From: Allomuricauda sp.
GTDB lineage: Bacteria; Bacteroidota; Bacteroidia; Flavobacteriales; Flavobacteriaceae
Direction: 5' to 3'
Assembly (NCBI RefSeq): GCF_002699205.1
Contig: NZ_PABT01000014.1
Location: 186,001-250,000, forward strand
DNA length: 64,000 nucleotides
Made by a program: the position numbers and the translations under genes. The notes beneath the pieces are model-generated. The model ran no database searches. It was not told where the DNA came from and saw nothing but the letters and a program-made list of their open reading frames with translations. Of this stretch, positions 1 through 8,757 are shown one piece after another (position 1 is the stretch's first letter; each line of letters opens with the position of its first letter).

Positions 1-37
1 TTTTGAAAATGAGATGATTACCGATACAACTAAGTAG
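1..37 (+). CDS. C-terminal end of a gene cut by the window edge
   Basis: From base 2 a frame reads FENEMITDTTK and stops at TAG (35-37). It is open to the window edge and in the same direction as the next gene, so it is probably the tail of an upstream coding region. Eleven residues are too few to name it. Confidence 0.4.
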   Translation, partial: FENEMITDTTK

Positions 38-89
38 GGGGAACAGGAATTGAATGGACAAAAATGAACAAAGGGATCGTTCAATAAGT

Positions 90-97
90 TACATTTG
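90..97 (+). promoter_or_regulatory. Bacteroidota -7 promoter element before the patatin gene
   Basis: TACATTTG matches the Bacteroidota -7 consensus TAnnTTTG and lies 22 nt before the ATG at 120. It falls inside a longer open frame that begins at 54, which favours the ATG at 120 as the true start. No convincing -33 TTTG was found. Confidence 0.45.
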
Positions 98-119
98 TCT
101 TATCAGAAAAAAGAAAAAA

Positions 120-893
120 ATGCTTGAAAACAAATCCATAGGTCTTGTGCTTTCGGGCGGAGGGGTTCGCGGAATGGCGCACATTGGGCTGATCAAAGCC
201 ATGCGGGAACTGGACATTGAAGCAGAAGTGGTTTCGGGCACAAGTATTGGGGCCTTGGTGGGTGCCCTATATGCCAACGGCAACTCCGTAGAGGAAATGC
301 TTGATTTTTTTAAGAAAACCCCCTTGTTCCAATATAGTTTTTTTACGATTAACAAGCCCGGTTTTATTGATACAGAGCGGTATACCAAGATTTTCAAGAA
401 TTTTTTCCCGGCAGACTCTTTTGAAAGCCTGGGCAGACCCTTGTATATCGTGGCAACCGATTTGCTGAGAGGCAAGGAAACTGTTTTCAATAAGGGAGAG
501 CTCATTAAGCCGTTATTGGCTTCTGCAGCGCTTCCCCCAGTGTTCAGTCCGGTAGATATTGGCGATGTTCTTTATGCGGACGGTGGAATCATGAACAATT
601 TTCCAAAGGAGTATGTGGATGATAAAACAGAGTTTGTCATCGGGAGCAATGTTTCCATCACCACCCCATTGCAAAAGAAAGATTTAAGAAATTCCATCCA
701 ACTTACCGGAAGGGTGACCAGTTTAATGATCCATGCCTCTAACGATGAGAAATTACAACAGTGCGATCTTTTTATCCAACCCAAAGGATTGGAAAAAATA
801 GGGGTATTGGATAAAAAAGGTATTGAAAACGCGTTCAACATTGGCTATGAACACGGTAGCAGGGTCTTGGAAAAAATGTTGTCCAAGACCTAG
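120..893 (+). CDS. Patatin-like phospholipase
   Basis: This 257-residue protein is a bacterial patatin, a serine acyl hydrolase that acts on phospholipids or other acyl esters. The oxyanion loop GGGVRG is at residues 13-18, the nucleophile elbow GTSIG puts the catalytic serine at 42, and the dyad aspartate is in ADGG near residue 154. There is no signal peptide, so it is likely cytoplasmic or peripheral to the inner membrane. The frame is open back to 54, but the added residues are lysine-rich and unlike the family, and a -7 promoter box lies at 90-97, so the start at 120 is preferred. It converges on the PaaE-like gene with a 12-nt gap. The in vivo substrate cannot be read from sequence. Confidence 0.9.
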   Translation: MLENKSIGLVLSGGGVRGMAHIGLIKAMRELDIEAEVVSGTSIGALVGALYANGNSVEEMLDFFKKTPLFQYSFFTINKPGFIDTERYTKIFKNFFPADSFESLGRPLYIVATDLLRGKETVFNKGELIKPLLASAALPPVFSPVDIGDVLYADGGIMNNFPKEYVDDKTEFVIGSNVSITTPLQKKDLRNSIQLTGRVTSLMIHASNDEKLQQCDLFIQPKGLEKIGVLDKKGIENAFNIGYEHGSRVLEKMLSKT

Positions 894-905
894 AACACTT
901 CCGCT

Positions 906-1952
906 TTACACATCATCGTAATCCACTGTAATCTTGGAGGAGAGTGGATGTGATTGACATGTCAGGATAAAACCTTCTTCAATTTCGCCATCGGTAAGGA
1001 TCTGGTTCTTTACCATTTCGGCCTTTCCTTCGGTTAGTCGGGCAATGCAACTACTGCAAACCCCTCCTTGGCAAGAATACGGAGCATCTATGTTGTGTTT
1101 TAAAACAGCATCGAGTACTATTTCTTTTTTATCCATCACCAAAGTATAGGTCTCGTCATCCAAGATCACCGTAACTTGGGTTTTCCCCTCTAGTTCTTGA
1201 GCAAGTTCATCCTCGGTCTCCTCACTGGTAAAAAGCTCAAAATGGATATTCCCTTCGTCCACGCCGTTCTCTTTTAGGGTGTCCGTCACCTGATGGATCA
1301 TCTCTTCAGGGCCACATAAATAGAAACCATCAAATTCGGTTCCTTTGAACTTGTTCTTGAGCACAAAGTTGACGGTAGATTTTTCAATCCTTCCGAACAA
1401 AGCCCCATCAACACTTGCTCTACTGTACACATATTGTACAAAAAAGCGCTCACCATATTGTTCTTTTATGGCCTGTATCTTATCAAAATACATGGTTTCT
1501 TCTGGGGACTGGTTGCCAAAGACCAGCACGAAGATGTTATCTGGATTGCTTTCTAAAACAGTTTGGGCAATACTCATAATGGGGGTAATGCCACTTCCGG
1601 CTGCAAAGGCAGCAATTTTTTTTGGTGAATCGTCCTCAAAAATAAAACGCCCTTCTGGGGGCATTACCTCTATGGTATCACCTGCCTTTATACGCTCGTT
1701 GGCATACACGGAAAAGGTACCGTTCTCCATCTTTTTGATGCCCACAGTTAATTTTCCGGAAGAGGGCGGGGAGGAAATGGAATATGCCCTGCGCAGTTCT
1801 TTACCATTCAATGTATGCTTCAAGGTAATATATTGCCCTGCCTTGAAACTATAAGTATCTTTAAGGTTTTCTGGAATGTCGAAAGTAAGGGCCACGGCAT
1901 TTGGGGTCAATTGTTCCACCGAGGCTATTTTTAAAGCATGGGATTCGCTCAT
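906..1952 (-). CDS. PaaE/Hmp-type ferredoxin-NAD(P)H oxidoreductase
   Basis: This 348-residue protein moves electrons from NAD(P)H through FAD to a 2Fe-2S cluster. The N-terminal FAD-binding barrel carries RRAYSISS (about 54-61), the nucleotide-binding domain has AAGSGITP (about 116-123) and YLCGP, and the C-terminal plant-type ferredoxin domain has cysteines near 294, 299, 302 and 332 (C-x4-C-x2-C-x29-C). This order matches PaaE, the reductase of phenylacetyl-CoA epoxidase, but no paaABCD genes are nearby, so the partner oxygenase or acceptor is unknown. It is transcribed alone, divergent from the DUF5687 gene. Bacteroidota often carry such stand-alone reductases; a paaE symbol would overstate the case. 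Confidence 0.88.
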   Translation of the reverse strand: MSESHALKIASVEQLTPNAVALTFDIPENLKDTYSFKAGQYITLKHTLNGKELRRAYSISSPPSSGKLTVGIKKMENGTFSVYANERIKAGDTIEVMPPEGRFIFEDDSPKKIAAFAAGSGITPIMSIAQTVLESNPDNIFVLVFGNQSPEETMYFDKIQAIKEQYGERFFVQYVYSRASVDGALFGRIEKSTVNFVLKNKFKGTEFDGFYLCGPEEMIHQVTDTLKENGVDEGNIHFELFTSEETEDELAQELEGKTQVTVILDDETYTLVMDKKEIVLDAVLKHNIDAPYSCQGGVCSSCIARLTEGKAEMVKNQILTDGEIEEGFILTCQSHPLSSKITVDYDDV

Positions 1953-2072
1953 GAATAGAATTTTGTAACAAAATTAAGCATTACGCTAATTTTGAGAAGC
2001 TTTTTTCTGAAAAAGCCTATCATTATGTAACAAATCCAATAAATTAGATACCAACTAAAAAAAACGCCAGCC

Positions 2073-3542
2073 ATGCTCAAACATTTTATTGGACTCCAAT
2101 GGAAGTCATTCTTCAGGTCTGCCAGCTTTAAGACAGAAATCTGGTTTAAGATATTAATGGCCTTGGGAGCACTTTATTTTATAGCAGTTTTCTTGGGAAT
2201 GGGCGTTGGGGCCTACTTCATTATAGAAAAACTGGATATTGGCGACCCCTTGCGTGTGGTCAACCAGTTTATAATCTATTATCTGGCCTTCGACCTTGTT
2301 TTTAGGTATATGTTGCAAAAAATGCCCGTCACCAACATTAAACCATTGTTGTATTTGCCCATAGACAAAACCAAAGTGGTCAACTTTTCATTGGGCAAAA
2401 CGGTAATCTCTTTCTTTAATGTTGCCCATGCGTTTTTCTTTGTGCCCTTCAGTATTGTATTGCTTGCCCAGGGCTATCCGCCCATCCAGGTAATCGGATG
2501 GCATTTGGCCTTGATGGCCCTTATTTACTGTAACAACTTTTTGAATGTTATGGTAAACAACAAGAATTCCGTTTTTTATGTATTTGCCGTTTTGTTTCTG
2601 TTGGCTGGGGCCTCACAATATTACCAATGGTTCGATATTACCATGTATACCCAACCCATATTCGACCTTTTCTATGATATTCCTTGGACGGCAATAATTC
2701 CTTGGTTGGTTTTGGTGGGATTGTACTACGGTGCCTTTACCTATTTTAAAAAACACATGTATCTGGATGGCGGCCTGGCCAAAAAACAGACCGAGGCCAA
2801 AACCGAGAACTTGGAATGGCTGGATCGCTTTGGCAACCTTGGAACTTTTTTAAAGAACGACATCAAACTAATCAAGCGAAACAAACGATCCCGGACCGCC
2901 GTACTCATGGGCTTCTTCTTCATATTTTACGGACTGCTTTTTTTCACCGGTTCCATAGAGGTGTACGACGGCCCATTTTGGAAGATTTTTGCAGGGATTT
3001 TTGTTACCGGGGGGTTTCTGTTCAGTTTTGGACAGTATGTGCCCAGTTGGGACAGTAGCTACTACCCCCTAATGATGAGCCAGAACATCAAATACCGCGA
3101 ATATTTGTCATCCAAATGGTATTTGGTGATCATTGCCACGATCATTTCCACCTTTTTGGCCACTTTTTACCTCTATTTTGGATGGGAGGCCTATGCAGCA
3201 GTATTGGTTGGTGGAATTTACAATATTGGTATTAACAGTTATTTGGTACTTTGGGGAGGAGCGTATGTGAAAACCCCTATTGAGCTTACCTCCAACAAAA
3301 AGGCATTTGGAGACAAACAAGCCTTTAACGCCAAAACACTGCTCCTCACTTTGCCCAAAATGGTGTTGCCCATCTTGATTTATGCCATAGGTCATTTTTT
3401 GATCGGTCCCGTGGCCGGGTACATTTTTGTAGCCGTTTTTGGGTTGCTCGGATTTATTTTTAAAGAAAGGGTTTTTACCATGATCGAGGGCATATACAAG
3501 AAAGAGAAGTACAAAACATTACAAGCATACAAACAAAAATAA
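2073..3542 (+). CDS. DUF5687 polytopic membrane protein, probable ABC exporter permease
   Basis: This 489-residue protein is almost entirely hydrophobic segments, with about ten to twelve predicted membrane helices and a charged cytoplasmic loop near 235-275. It fits the Bacteroidota family DUF5687. The next gene, 24 nt downstream on the same strand, encodes a lone ABC ATPase, so the two probably form an ABC-2-like exporter with this protein as the membrane part. No substrate-binding protein or periplasmic adaptor is present. The substrate is unknown. Start at ATG 2073, followed by a short positively charged N-terminus before the first hydrophobic stretch. Confidence 0.8.
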   Translation: MLKHFIGLQWKSFFRSASFKTEIWFKILMALGALYFIAVFLGMGVGAYFIIEKLDIGDPLRVVNQFIIYYLAFDLVFRYMLQKMPVTNIKPLLYLPIDKTKVVNFSLGKTVISFFNVAHAFFFVPFSIVLLAQGYPPIQVIGWHLALMALIYCNNFLNVMVNNKNSVFYVFAVLFLLAGASQYYQWFDITMYTQPIFDLFYDIPWTAIIPWLVLVGLYYGAFTYFKKHMYLDGGLAKKQTEAKTENLEWLDRFGNLGTFLKNDIKLIKRNKRSRTAVLMGFFFIFYGLLFFTGSIEVYDGPFWKIFAGIFVTGGFLFSFGQYVPSWDSSYYPLMMSQNIKYREYLSSKWYLVIIATIISTFLATFYLYFGWEAYAAVLVGGIYNIGINSYLVLWGGAYVKTPIELTSNKKAFGDKQAFNAKTLLLTLPKMVLPILIYAIGHFLIGPVAGYIFVAVFGLLGFIFKERVFTMIEGIYKKEKYKTLQAYKQK

Positions 3543-3566
3543 ACCAACCGTTAATTTAGAAAATAC

Positions 3567-4262
3567 ATGATCACAGTTCATAATTTGACCAAGACCTACG
3601 GAGAGCAGACCGTTTTGAACATAGAGCATTTGGAAATCCCAAAAGGGCAGAGTTTTGGCCTGGTAGGAAACAATGGAGCCGGCAAAACAACTCTTTTCAG
3701 TCTGTTATTGGATTTGATACAACCTTCCACGGGGCACATTATTAACAACGAGGTGCAAGTTGATCAGAGCGAAGCATGGAAACCTTTTACCTCTGCTTTT
3801 ATTGATGAATCTTTTTTGATCGGTTACCTGACCCCGGAAGAGTATTTCTATTTTATCGGTGAATTGCGAGGCAGGAACAAAGCCGATGTGGACGCATTGC
3901 TAGCAGGGTTTGATGATTTCTTCCATGGGGAAATACTGGGCCAGAAAAAATATTTGCGGGACCTTTCCAAAGGAAACCAAAAGAAAGTGGGCATTGTGGC
4001 CAGTTTTATCGGCAACCCCGAAGTAGTGATTTTGGACGAGCCTTTTGCCAATTTGGACCCGACCACCCAAATCCGATTAAAAGGAATCATCAAGGATTTG
4101 GCCGCAAAAGAAGACGTCACCGTATTGGTTTCCAGTCATGATCTGATACACGTTACCGAAGTCTGTGAACGCATTGTGGTGCTGAACAAGGGCGAAATTG
4201 TAAAAGACCTGCACACTTCGGCAGAGACCATGAAAGAACTGGAAGCTTTCTTTGCAGGTTGA
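3567..4262 (+). CDS. ABC transporter ATP-binding protein
   Basis: This 231-residue ATPase has a Walker A motif GNNGAGKTT (about 34-42), a variant signature LSKGNQKK where LSGGQ is usual, and Walker B with VVILDEP followed by the D-loop NLDP and the switch histidine in SSHD. These define a complete ABC nucleotide-binding domain of the ABC-2/CcmA-like exporter type. It sits 24 nt downstream of the DUF5687 membrane protein and is very probably its motor. The single domain and normal length give no sign of truncation. What it exports is not visible. Confidence 0.88.
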   Translation: MITVHNLTKTYGEQTVLNIEHLEIPKGQSFGLVGNNGAGKTTLFSLLLDLIQPSTGHIINNEVQVDQSEAWKPFTSAFIDESFLIGYLTPEEYFYFIGELRGRNKADVDALLAGFDDFFHGEILGQKKYLRDLSKGNQKKVGIVASFIGNPEVVILDEPFANLDPTTQIRLKGIIKDLAAKEDVTVLVSSHDLIHVTEVCERIVVLNKGEIVKDLHTSAETMKELEAFFAG

Positions 4263-4300
4263 TTTGAAAATCACCAACTTTAGGGCATCAACCATTGACC

Positions 4301-4786
4301 ATGTCCAACGATTTGGATTTGCTGATTGATTTTTATCAATGGGAAAAGCAGCGCCTGTTGCTCGAGATTGATGAAAACAAACGGGATCTGGACTATATAG
4401 CAGTTCATCATACTCACCAGGAGCTACGATATGTCCAGCAGGAACTGGATTGTCTTTTGGAACTTCAGAATGCGGACTACAGAAAAATCCAATGGCTAAA
4501 AAGAAATATAGATTCATATTCCAAAGAAGAAGATTCTTCGGGTTATTTTAAACCTCAATACGACCGATACAAAAGGGAATTGGAGGAATTAAAAAAGAAA
4601 AGGCCAATCGTCTCAGAGGAAACCCAAATATTGGATGGTGCATTATTTTCTTTGATCAATGAAGAAATAGAGGGATTCACGGTTTATCTTGATTTGAAAA
4701 AGCATTCATTTATTGATGTGGTCAAGATTGAAACAGGTCAGGTCCAACTAAAATTGGTGCAGGAGGGCCCCATGGGAATGACTTAA
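4301..4786 (+). CDS. Uncharacterised coiled-coil-rich protein, short (zero-frame) product
   Basis: The family is not recognised. From ATG 4301 (a TTG lies two codons upstream) the frame encodes 161 residues, highly charged and helix-forming, with repeated Glu/Lys/Leu spacing between about 10 and 115, then a short strand-rich end. It stops at TAA 4784-4786. The -1 frame continues open for 66 more codons to TGA 4981-4983 with plausible protein composition. The frames join exactly at a G-GGC-CCC heptamer (4765-4771), giving a 227-residue product if ribosomes slip by -1. Either this is a programmed frameshift, or the gene has lost one base, or the base is a sequencing error. It follows the ABC gene by 38 nt. 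Confidence 0.55.
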   Translation: MSNDLDLLIDFYQWEKQRLLLEIDENKRDLDYIAVHHTHQELRYVQQELDCLLELQNADYRKIQWLKRNIDSYSKEEDSSGYFKPQYDRYKRELEELKKKRPIVSEETQILDGALFSLINEEIEGFTVYLDLKKHSFIDVVKIETGQVQLKLVQEGPMGMT

Positions 4787-4983
4787 GTTCCCTGAAAGAA
4801 TATGTGTTCAAGGACTCACCAAAATTAATCCTCGATGAGTCAACCAAAAGTTTGGTAACCATGCTCGAGGTGGACCGATATCAAAATGTGCTCCCTATCA
4901 AAGAAACCATCTCCAGAATAGTCATCGGATCAAAGTATTGGTTGGGATTGGGAGACACGATTTTCCTAAAACTGAGGCCTTGA
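4765..4983 (+). other. Slippery heptamer and -1 frame extension of the preceding gene
   Basis: Bases 4765-4771 form the X-XXY-YYZ heptamer G-GGC-CCC in register with the upstream frame (GAG GGC CCC). A -1 slip there makes the next codons CAT GGG AAT and continues to TGA at 4981-4983, adding 70 residues that end KLRP. The zero-frame stop comes only four codons after the heptamer. The extension is open and has coding-like composition (for example LVTMLEVDRY). A single-base deletion in the C run would look the same. Confidence 0.5.
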
Positions 4984-5067
4984 TAAAGGAATAATGTATT
5001 TTATCGATAAGCCTTATAATAATCCGCGCTTTTTTGAGTTTAAGGTTACACAAGATTATCAATAATT

Positions 5068-7599
5068 TTGAAGCTTCATCATACATTTTTAGGCGTCGTG
5101 GTTTTGGGAGGACTTGTGTTTAATGCATGTTCCACCCAAAAGGACAAGTTTATCAACAGAAATTGGCACGCACTCAATACAGAGTTCAACACCCTGTACA
5201 ATGGCAATCTCGCCTTTCAAAAAGGGTTGGAGGAAATCAACGCCAATTATAGGGACGACTATTGGGAGATTCTTCCCGTGGAGCGACTCAAGGTCACCGA
5301 CGAGATAAAACTGGACTCAGAAGACAACAACCCCAACTTTATCATTGCTGAGGAAAAGGCCACCAAGGCCATCCAAAAGCACAGTATGGACATCAAAGAT
5401 GAAGAGCGGAATCCTCAGATAGACGAGGCGTTCCTTTTGCTTGGGAAAGCACGTTATTTTGATCAACGCTATATCCCGGCCCTAGAATCTTTCAATTATA
5501 TCCTAAGAAAATATAGCAAGAGTGACAAACTGAACGAAGCCACCATTTGGCGGGAAAAAACCAATATGCGGCTGGACAATCCTGAAGTGGCCATAAAAAA
5601 CCTAAAGCGATTGTTCAAATATGAAAAGTTGAAGGACCAGGAATACGCCGATGCCAATGCCGTTTTGGCCCAATGCTACATCAACTTGAACGCACCTGAT
5701 ACGGCCATCCAAAAGCTTAAAATATCCCAGGCCTACACCAAAAAGAACCCTGAAAAGGGAAGATACCTTTTTATCATCGGACAATTGTACGACCAATTGG
5801 GGTTTAAGGACAGTGCCAATTACGCTTACGACAAGGTAATTGCCCTCAACCGTAAATCACCCAGGGTATATATGATCAATGCCCATCTAAAAAAAATCCA
5901 GAACACCGAACTAACGGAGGCCAACAGGGAAGAAATGTTGGAATACCTTACCGATTTGGAAGAAAATAGGGAGAACCGACCATTTTTGGATAAAATCTAC
6001 CGACAAATTGCCCAATATCACATGGCCTATGAAGAGGACAGTTTGGCCTTGGCCTACTATAACAAATCGATTCAGGCAACCCAGGGAGAACGTAAACTGA
6101 ATGCCCTCAACTACCAGAGCCTTGCGGATTACTTTTTTGATGAGGATGAGTACAGGGTAGCGGGAGCATATTATGACAGTACCCTGACCAATCTCAACGA
6201 AAACACCAGAAAATACCGTGATATTAAAAAGAAGTTGGACAACCTAGAGGACGTGATCAAATACGAGGACATTGTTCAGTATGCCGATAGTGTGATCACA
6301 TTGTACCAAATGCCGATAGCCGAGCGCAGGGCATATTTTGAGGATTACATCGCCGAATTGAAGCGCAAGGAAGAGGCTGCCGCTGAAAAAGAGTTGGAAC
6401 GTACCGCTGCCGGCTTTGCCACTTTTGCCAACAGTAAAGGAGGAAAGGAGAACCAAGGGAAGTTCTATTTCTATAATATCACCAGTCTGGGCTATGGTAG
6501 GAACGATTTTAAAACCCGTTGGGGAGATAGAAATTTGGAGGATGATTGGCGTTGGAGCAATAAATCCAAAGTGTCATTTTCCGAAGCCACCGGAGAAGAG
6601 ATTGCAAGCAATGAGGAAAACGTAACCGAGGACCAAAAATATTCCGTGGATTATTATTTAGATCAAGTCCCGACCAATATCGCCGAAATAGACAGCCTAA
6701 AAAATGAACGTAACTTTGCCAATTATCAGTTGGGATTGATTTATAAGGAAAAATTCAAGGACAATATGCTGGCTGCCGCAAAATTGGAGCGAGTACTTTC
6801 TTCCAATCCCGAGGAACGCTTGATATTGCCATCAAAATACAACCTGTACAAGATTTACGAGGAAACGGGAAGCCCATTGGCCATGAGCATGAAACAGGAT
6901 ATTGTGACCAACCATCCCGATACCCGATATGCAGAAATTTTGCTGAACCCACAGGCCGTACTGGATGGAAATACCGACAGTCCCGATGCTAGATATGCCG
7001 CTTTGTTCAAGGAATATCAGAAACAAGAATTTTTGAAGGTGATTACGTTGTCCGAGGAATACATCAACAAGTTTACCGGAGACCCTATTGTGCCCAAGTT
7101 TGAAATGTTGAAAGCCAATGCCATTGGTCGTTTACAAGGATTCGAGGCCTTTAAGGAAGCGCTCAACTATGTGGCGCTCACCTATCCCAACAATCCTGAG
7201 GGTAAGAAGGCGGAACAAATGGTCGAAGAGCAACTTCCAAAATTGGAAAACAAGGAATTTTCACCGGAAACGGGATCTACCGGCTCTGGAAATTGGAAGG
7301 TGGTTTTTCCCTTCAAAATCAAAAACGATGAACAAGCGACCAAACTAAAAAATCGTTTGGAAGAAGTGATCGGGGAACTGCGCTATGACAATATTGTCTC
7401 CAAGGACGTTTATAATTTGGAAGATGAGTTTGTGGTGGTACACGGTTTCCGCTCCAAGGACTTTGCCCTTGGCTTTGCAGAGCTTATAAAAAACAATCGC
7501 GACTACCTTATTAAAGATGAGAATTTTGTAGTTTTATCGGACAATTACAAAATAATCCAGGTACATAAGAACTTAGAATCATACAAAGCACAATTTTAA
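5068..7599 (+). CDS. porW: PorW/SprE, TPR lipoprotein of the type IX secretion system and gliding
   Basis: This 843-residue lipoprotein matches PorW (SprE in Flavobacterium), needed for type IX secretion and gliding, where it is thought to link the periplasmic/outer-membrane parts of the machine. It starts at TTG 5068, with a signal segment and lipobox FNAC placing the lipidated cysteine near residue 21. Just after it come NRNWHALNTEFN and DDYWEILPVERL, which are typical of the family. TPR-like helical repeats run from about 100 to 420, and more repeats follow toward a C-terminal domain. The bactofilin gene begins 20 nt downstream, and atp genes follow. The TTG start is forced by the lipobox spacing. 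Confidence 0.9.
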   Translation: MKLHHTFLGVVVLGGLVFNACSTQKDKFINRNWHALNTEFNTLYNGNLAFQKGLEEINANYRDDYWEILPVERLKVTDEIKLDSEDNNPNFIIAEEKATKAIQKHSMDIKDEERNPQIDEAFLLLGKARYFDQRYIPALESFNYILRKYSKSDKLNEATIWREKTNMRLDNPEVAIKNLKRLFKYEKLKDQEYADANAVLAQCYINLNAPDTAIQKLKISQAYTKKNPEKGRYLFIIGQLYDQLGFKDSANYAYDKVIALNRKSPRVYMINAHLKKIQNTELTEANREEMLEYLTDLEENRENRPFLDKIYRQIAQYHMAYEEDSLALAYYNKSIQATQGERKLNALNYQSLADYFFDEDEYRVAGAYYDSTLTNLNENTRKYRDIKKKLDNLEDVIKYEDIVQYADSVITLYQMPIAERRAYFEDYIAELKRKEEAAAEKELERTAAGFATFANSKGGKENQGKFYFYNITSLGYGRNDFKTRWGDRNLEDDWRWSNKSKVSFSEATGEEIASNEENVTEDQKYSVDYYLDQVPTNIAEIDSLKNERNFANYQLGLIYKEKFKDNMLAAAKLERVLSSNPEERLILPSKYNLYKIYEETGSPLAMSMKQDIVTNHPDTRYAEILLNPQAVLDGNTDSPDARYAALFKEYQKQEFLKVITLSEEYINKFTGDPIVPKFEMLKANAIGRLQGFEAFKEALNYVALTYPNNPEGKKAEQMVEEQLPKLENKEFSPETGSTGSGNWKVVFPFKIKNDEQATKLKNRLEEVIGELRYDNIVSKDVYNLEDEFVVVHGFRSKDFALGFAELIKNNRDYLIKDENFVVLSDNYKIIQVHKNLESYKAQF

Positions 7600-7619
7600 C
7601 CCCAAAATCCTAGAACACC

Positions 7620-8045
7620 ATGTTTTCTGACAACAAAAAACCACGACCTATGAATGAATTTGGCGGTCAGCCCAATAGAATAGAAAAGAACACAAAGATC
7701 AAGGGTGATATAACCTCTGAAGCCGATTTTAGAATAGATGGCAAATTGGAGGGGAATGTGACCACTTCCGGTAAAGTCGTCATTGGAAAGGATGGCTACA
7801 TCAATGGAAAAGTGGAATGTGTCAATGCTGATATAGAAGGAAGGTTCAATGGAGAACTTTTGGTAAAGGATTTACTTTCCCTTAAATCATCTGCGACCAT
7901 TGAAGGCACCGTAAGTGTGGCCAAATTGGCCGTGGAGCCTGGAGCAACCTTTAATGCGGCCTGTACCATGGGCAAAGGAGGGGCGCCAGTAGCCGCTCCA
8001 AAAATGCAGTCCACAAAGAAAAATGAGCCAGCAAAAGCCTCGTAA
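7620..8045 (+). CDS. Bactofilin family polymer-forming protein
   Basis: This 141-residue protein has a central bactofilin domain (about 20-115) with the repeating glycine and hydrophobic pattern of a right-handed beta-helix, for example KIKGDITSEADFRIDGKLEG followed by similar turns. Flexible N- and C-terminal tails (Pro- and Lys-rich) flank it, as is usual. Bactofilins polymerise into filaments that scaffold envelope enzymes; the partner here is unknown. It lies 20 nt after porW, and its last 23 nt overlap the atpZ-like gene in another frame, so translation of the two is probably coupled. The order porW-bactofilin-atpZ-atpI is, from memory, common in Flavobacteriaceae. Confidence 0.88.
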   Translation: MFSDNKKPRPMNEFGGQPNRIEKNTKIKGDITSEADFRIDGKLEGNVTTSGKVVIGKDGYINGKVECVNADIEGRFNGELLVKDLLSLKSSATIEGTVSVAKLAVEPGATFNAACTMGKGGAPVAAPKMQSTKKNEPAKAS

Positions 8046-8253
8046 AAAATATAACAAATCAATTAATACTGCAGCCCGTTTGTCTGGTTCGGCCATTCAA
8101 ATGGGCATTGTTATTTATTTGGGGGTGTGGGGAGGCAAATGGCTCGACAACCATTTTGGGACAGCGAAAATATTCCTGCCGATCTGCACGATTTTAGCTG
8201 TAGCCATTTCCATATATTTGGTGATTCAACAACTGAAAAAAATCAACGATTGA
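8023..8253 (+). CDS. AtpZ/AtpI-like small membrane protein
   Basis: This 76-residue protein has a basic N-terminus (KPRKKYNKS) and two predicted membrane helices, the first around GMVIYLGVWGGKWLD-like residues with the glycine-rich pattern of the AtpZ/F0F1-ATPase assembly family, the second near 50-70. It is the first gene linked to the ATP synthase cluster and is followed directly by the AtpI-like gene. It overlaps bactofilin by 23 nt and shares 4 nt with the next gene. Family members are thought to help assemble the c-ring or move Mg2+/Ca2+; neither role can be shown here. Confidence 0.8.
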   Translation: MSQQKPRKKYNKSINTAARLSGSAIQMGIVIYLGVWGGKWLDNHFGTAKIFLPICTILAVAISIYLVIQQLKKIND

Positions 8254-8642
8254 AAATCAGGTTTTACCCGATTCTTTTTGTTTCTTTCCTTTTTGTGGGA
8301 TTGATATTGCTGTTCCTTTTCCAAAAATGGTTTTTGGAAAACAACGGTCATGATCTTTCTGCTCTTCAACTTACAAAAAGTTATATGCTCAATGCCATAA
8401 TGGCCTTGATCGTTTTTTTTTCCATTTATATTTCCAGAAATAAATACAGGGATTTGCTCGGTTTCTTTTTTTTGGGAGGAAGCCTGTTAAAATTTACACT
8501 TTTCTTCATTTTTTTGTACCCGGACTTTAATGAGGATGGCGAATTGGTGCGTTTGGAGTTCCTAGTATTTTTTGTTCCATACGGATTTGCACTTGCCCTG
8601 GAAACCTTCTTTTTGGTGAAACTACTTAATACTGTGCGCTGA
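8250..8642 (+). CDS. AtpI-like membrane protein (ATP synthase assembly)
   Basis: The frame is open from 8127, but its first part reads inside the atpZ-like gene. The likely start is TTG 8250, whose last bases overlap the TGA of the preceding gene, a typical coupled start. The 130-residue product begins KIRFYPILF and has four predicted membrane helices, like subunit I of ATP synthase. The C-terminus is short and basic. A gap of 115 nt, containing a -7 promoter box, separates it from atpB. AtpI proteins act as chaperones for c-ring assembly in other bacteria; that role here rests on position and topology. Confidence 0.7.
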   Translation: MKIRFYPILFVSFLFVGLILLFLFQKWFLENNGHDLSALQLTKSYMLNAIMALIVFFSIYISRNKYRDLLGFFFLGGSLLKFTLFFIFLYPDFNEDGELVRLEFLVFFVPYGFALALETFFLVKLLNTVR

Positions 8643-8717
8643 ACACCTAAAATCATTCAAAAAAAACAAAGGGGAAAATAATACCTAAAAAAGCTTTTTT
8701 CTTTTGATTGAGGGATG

Positions 8718-8725
8718 TATTTTTG
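8718..8725 (+). promoter_or_regulatory. -7 promoter element for atpB and the ATP synthase operon
   Basis: TATTTTTG fits TAnnTTTG, 32 nt before ATG 8758. A T-rich stretch at about 8695-8700 is in the right place for a weak -33 element. It would let atpBEFHAG be transcribed apart from porW. Confidence 0.5.
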
Positions 8726-8757
8726 CACCAATTTTTGAGGACCCATAGTTGGATCAT

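Noticed and set aside
54..119. N-terminal extension of the patatin protein
   Set aside because: The added residues are lysine-rich and not family-like, and a -7 promoter box lies within them.
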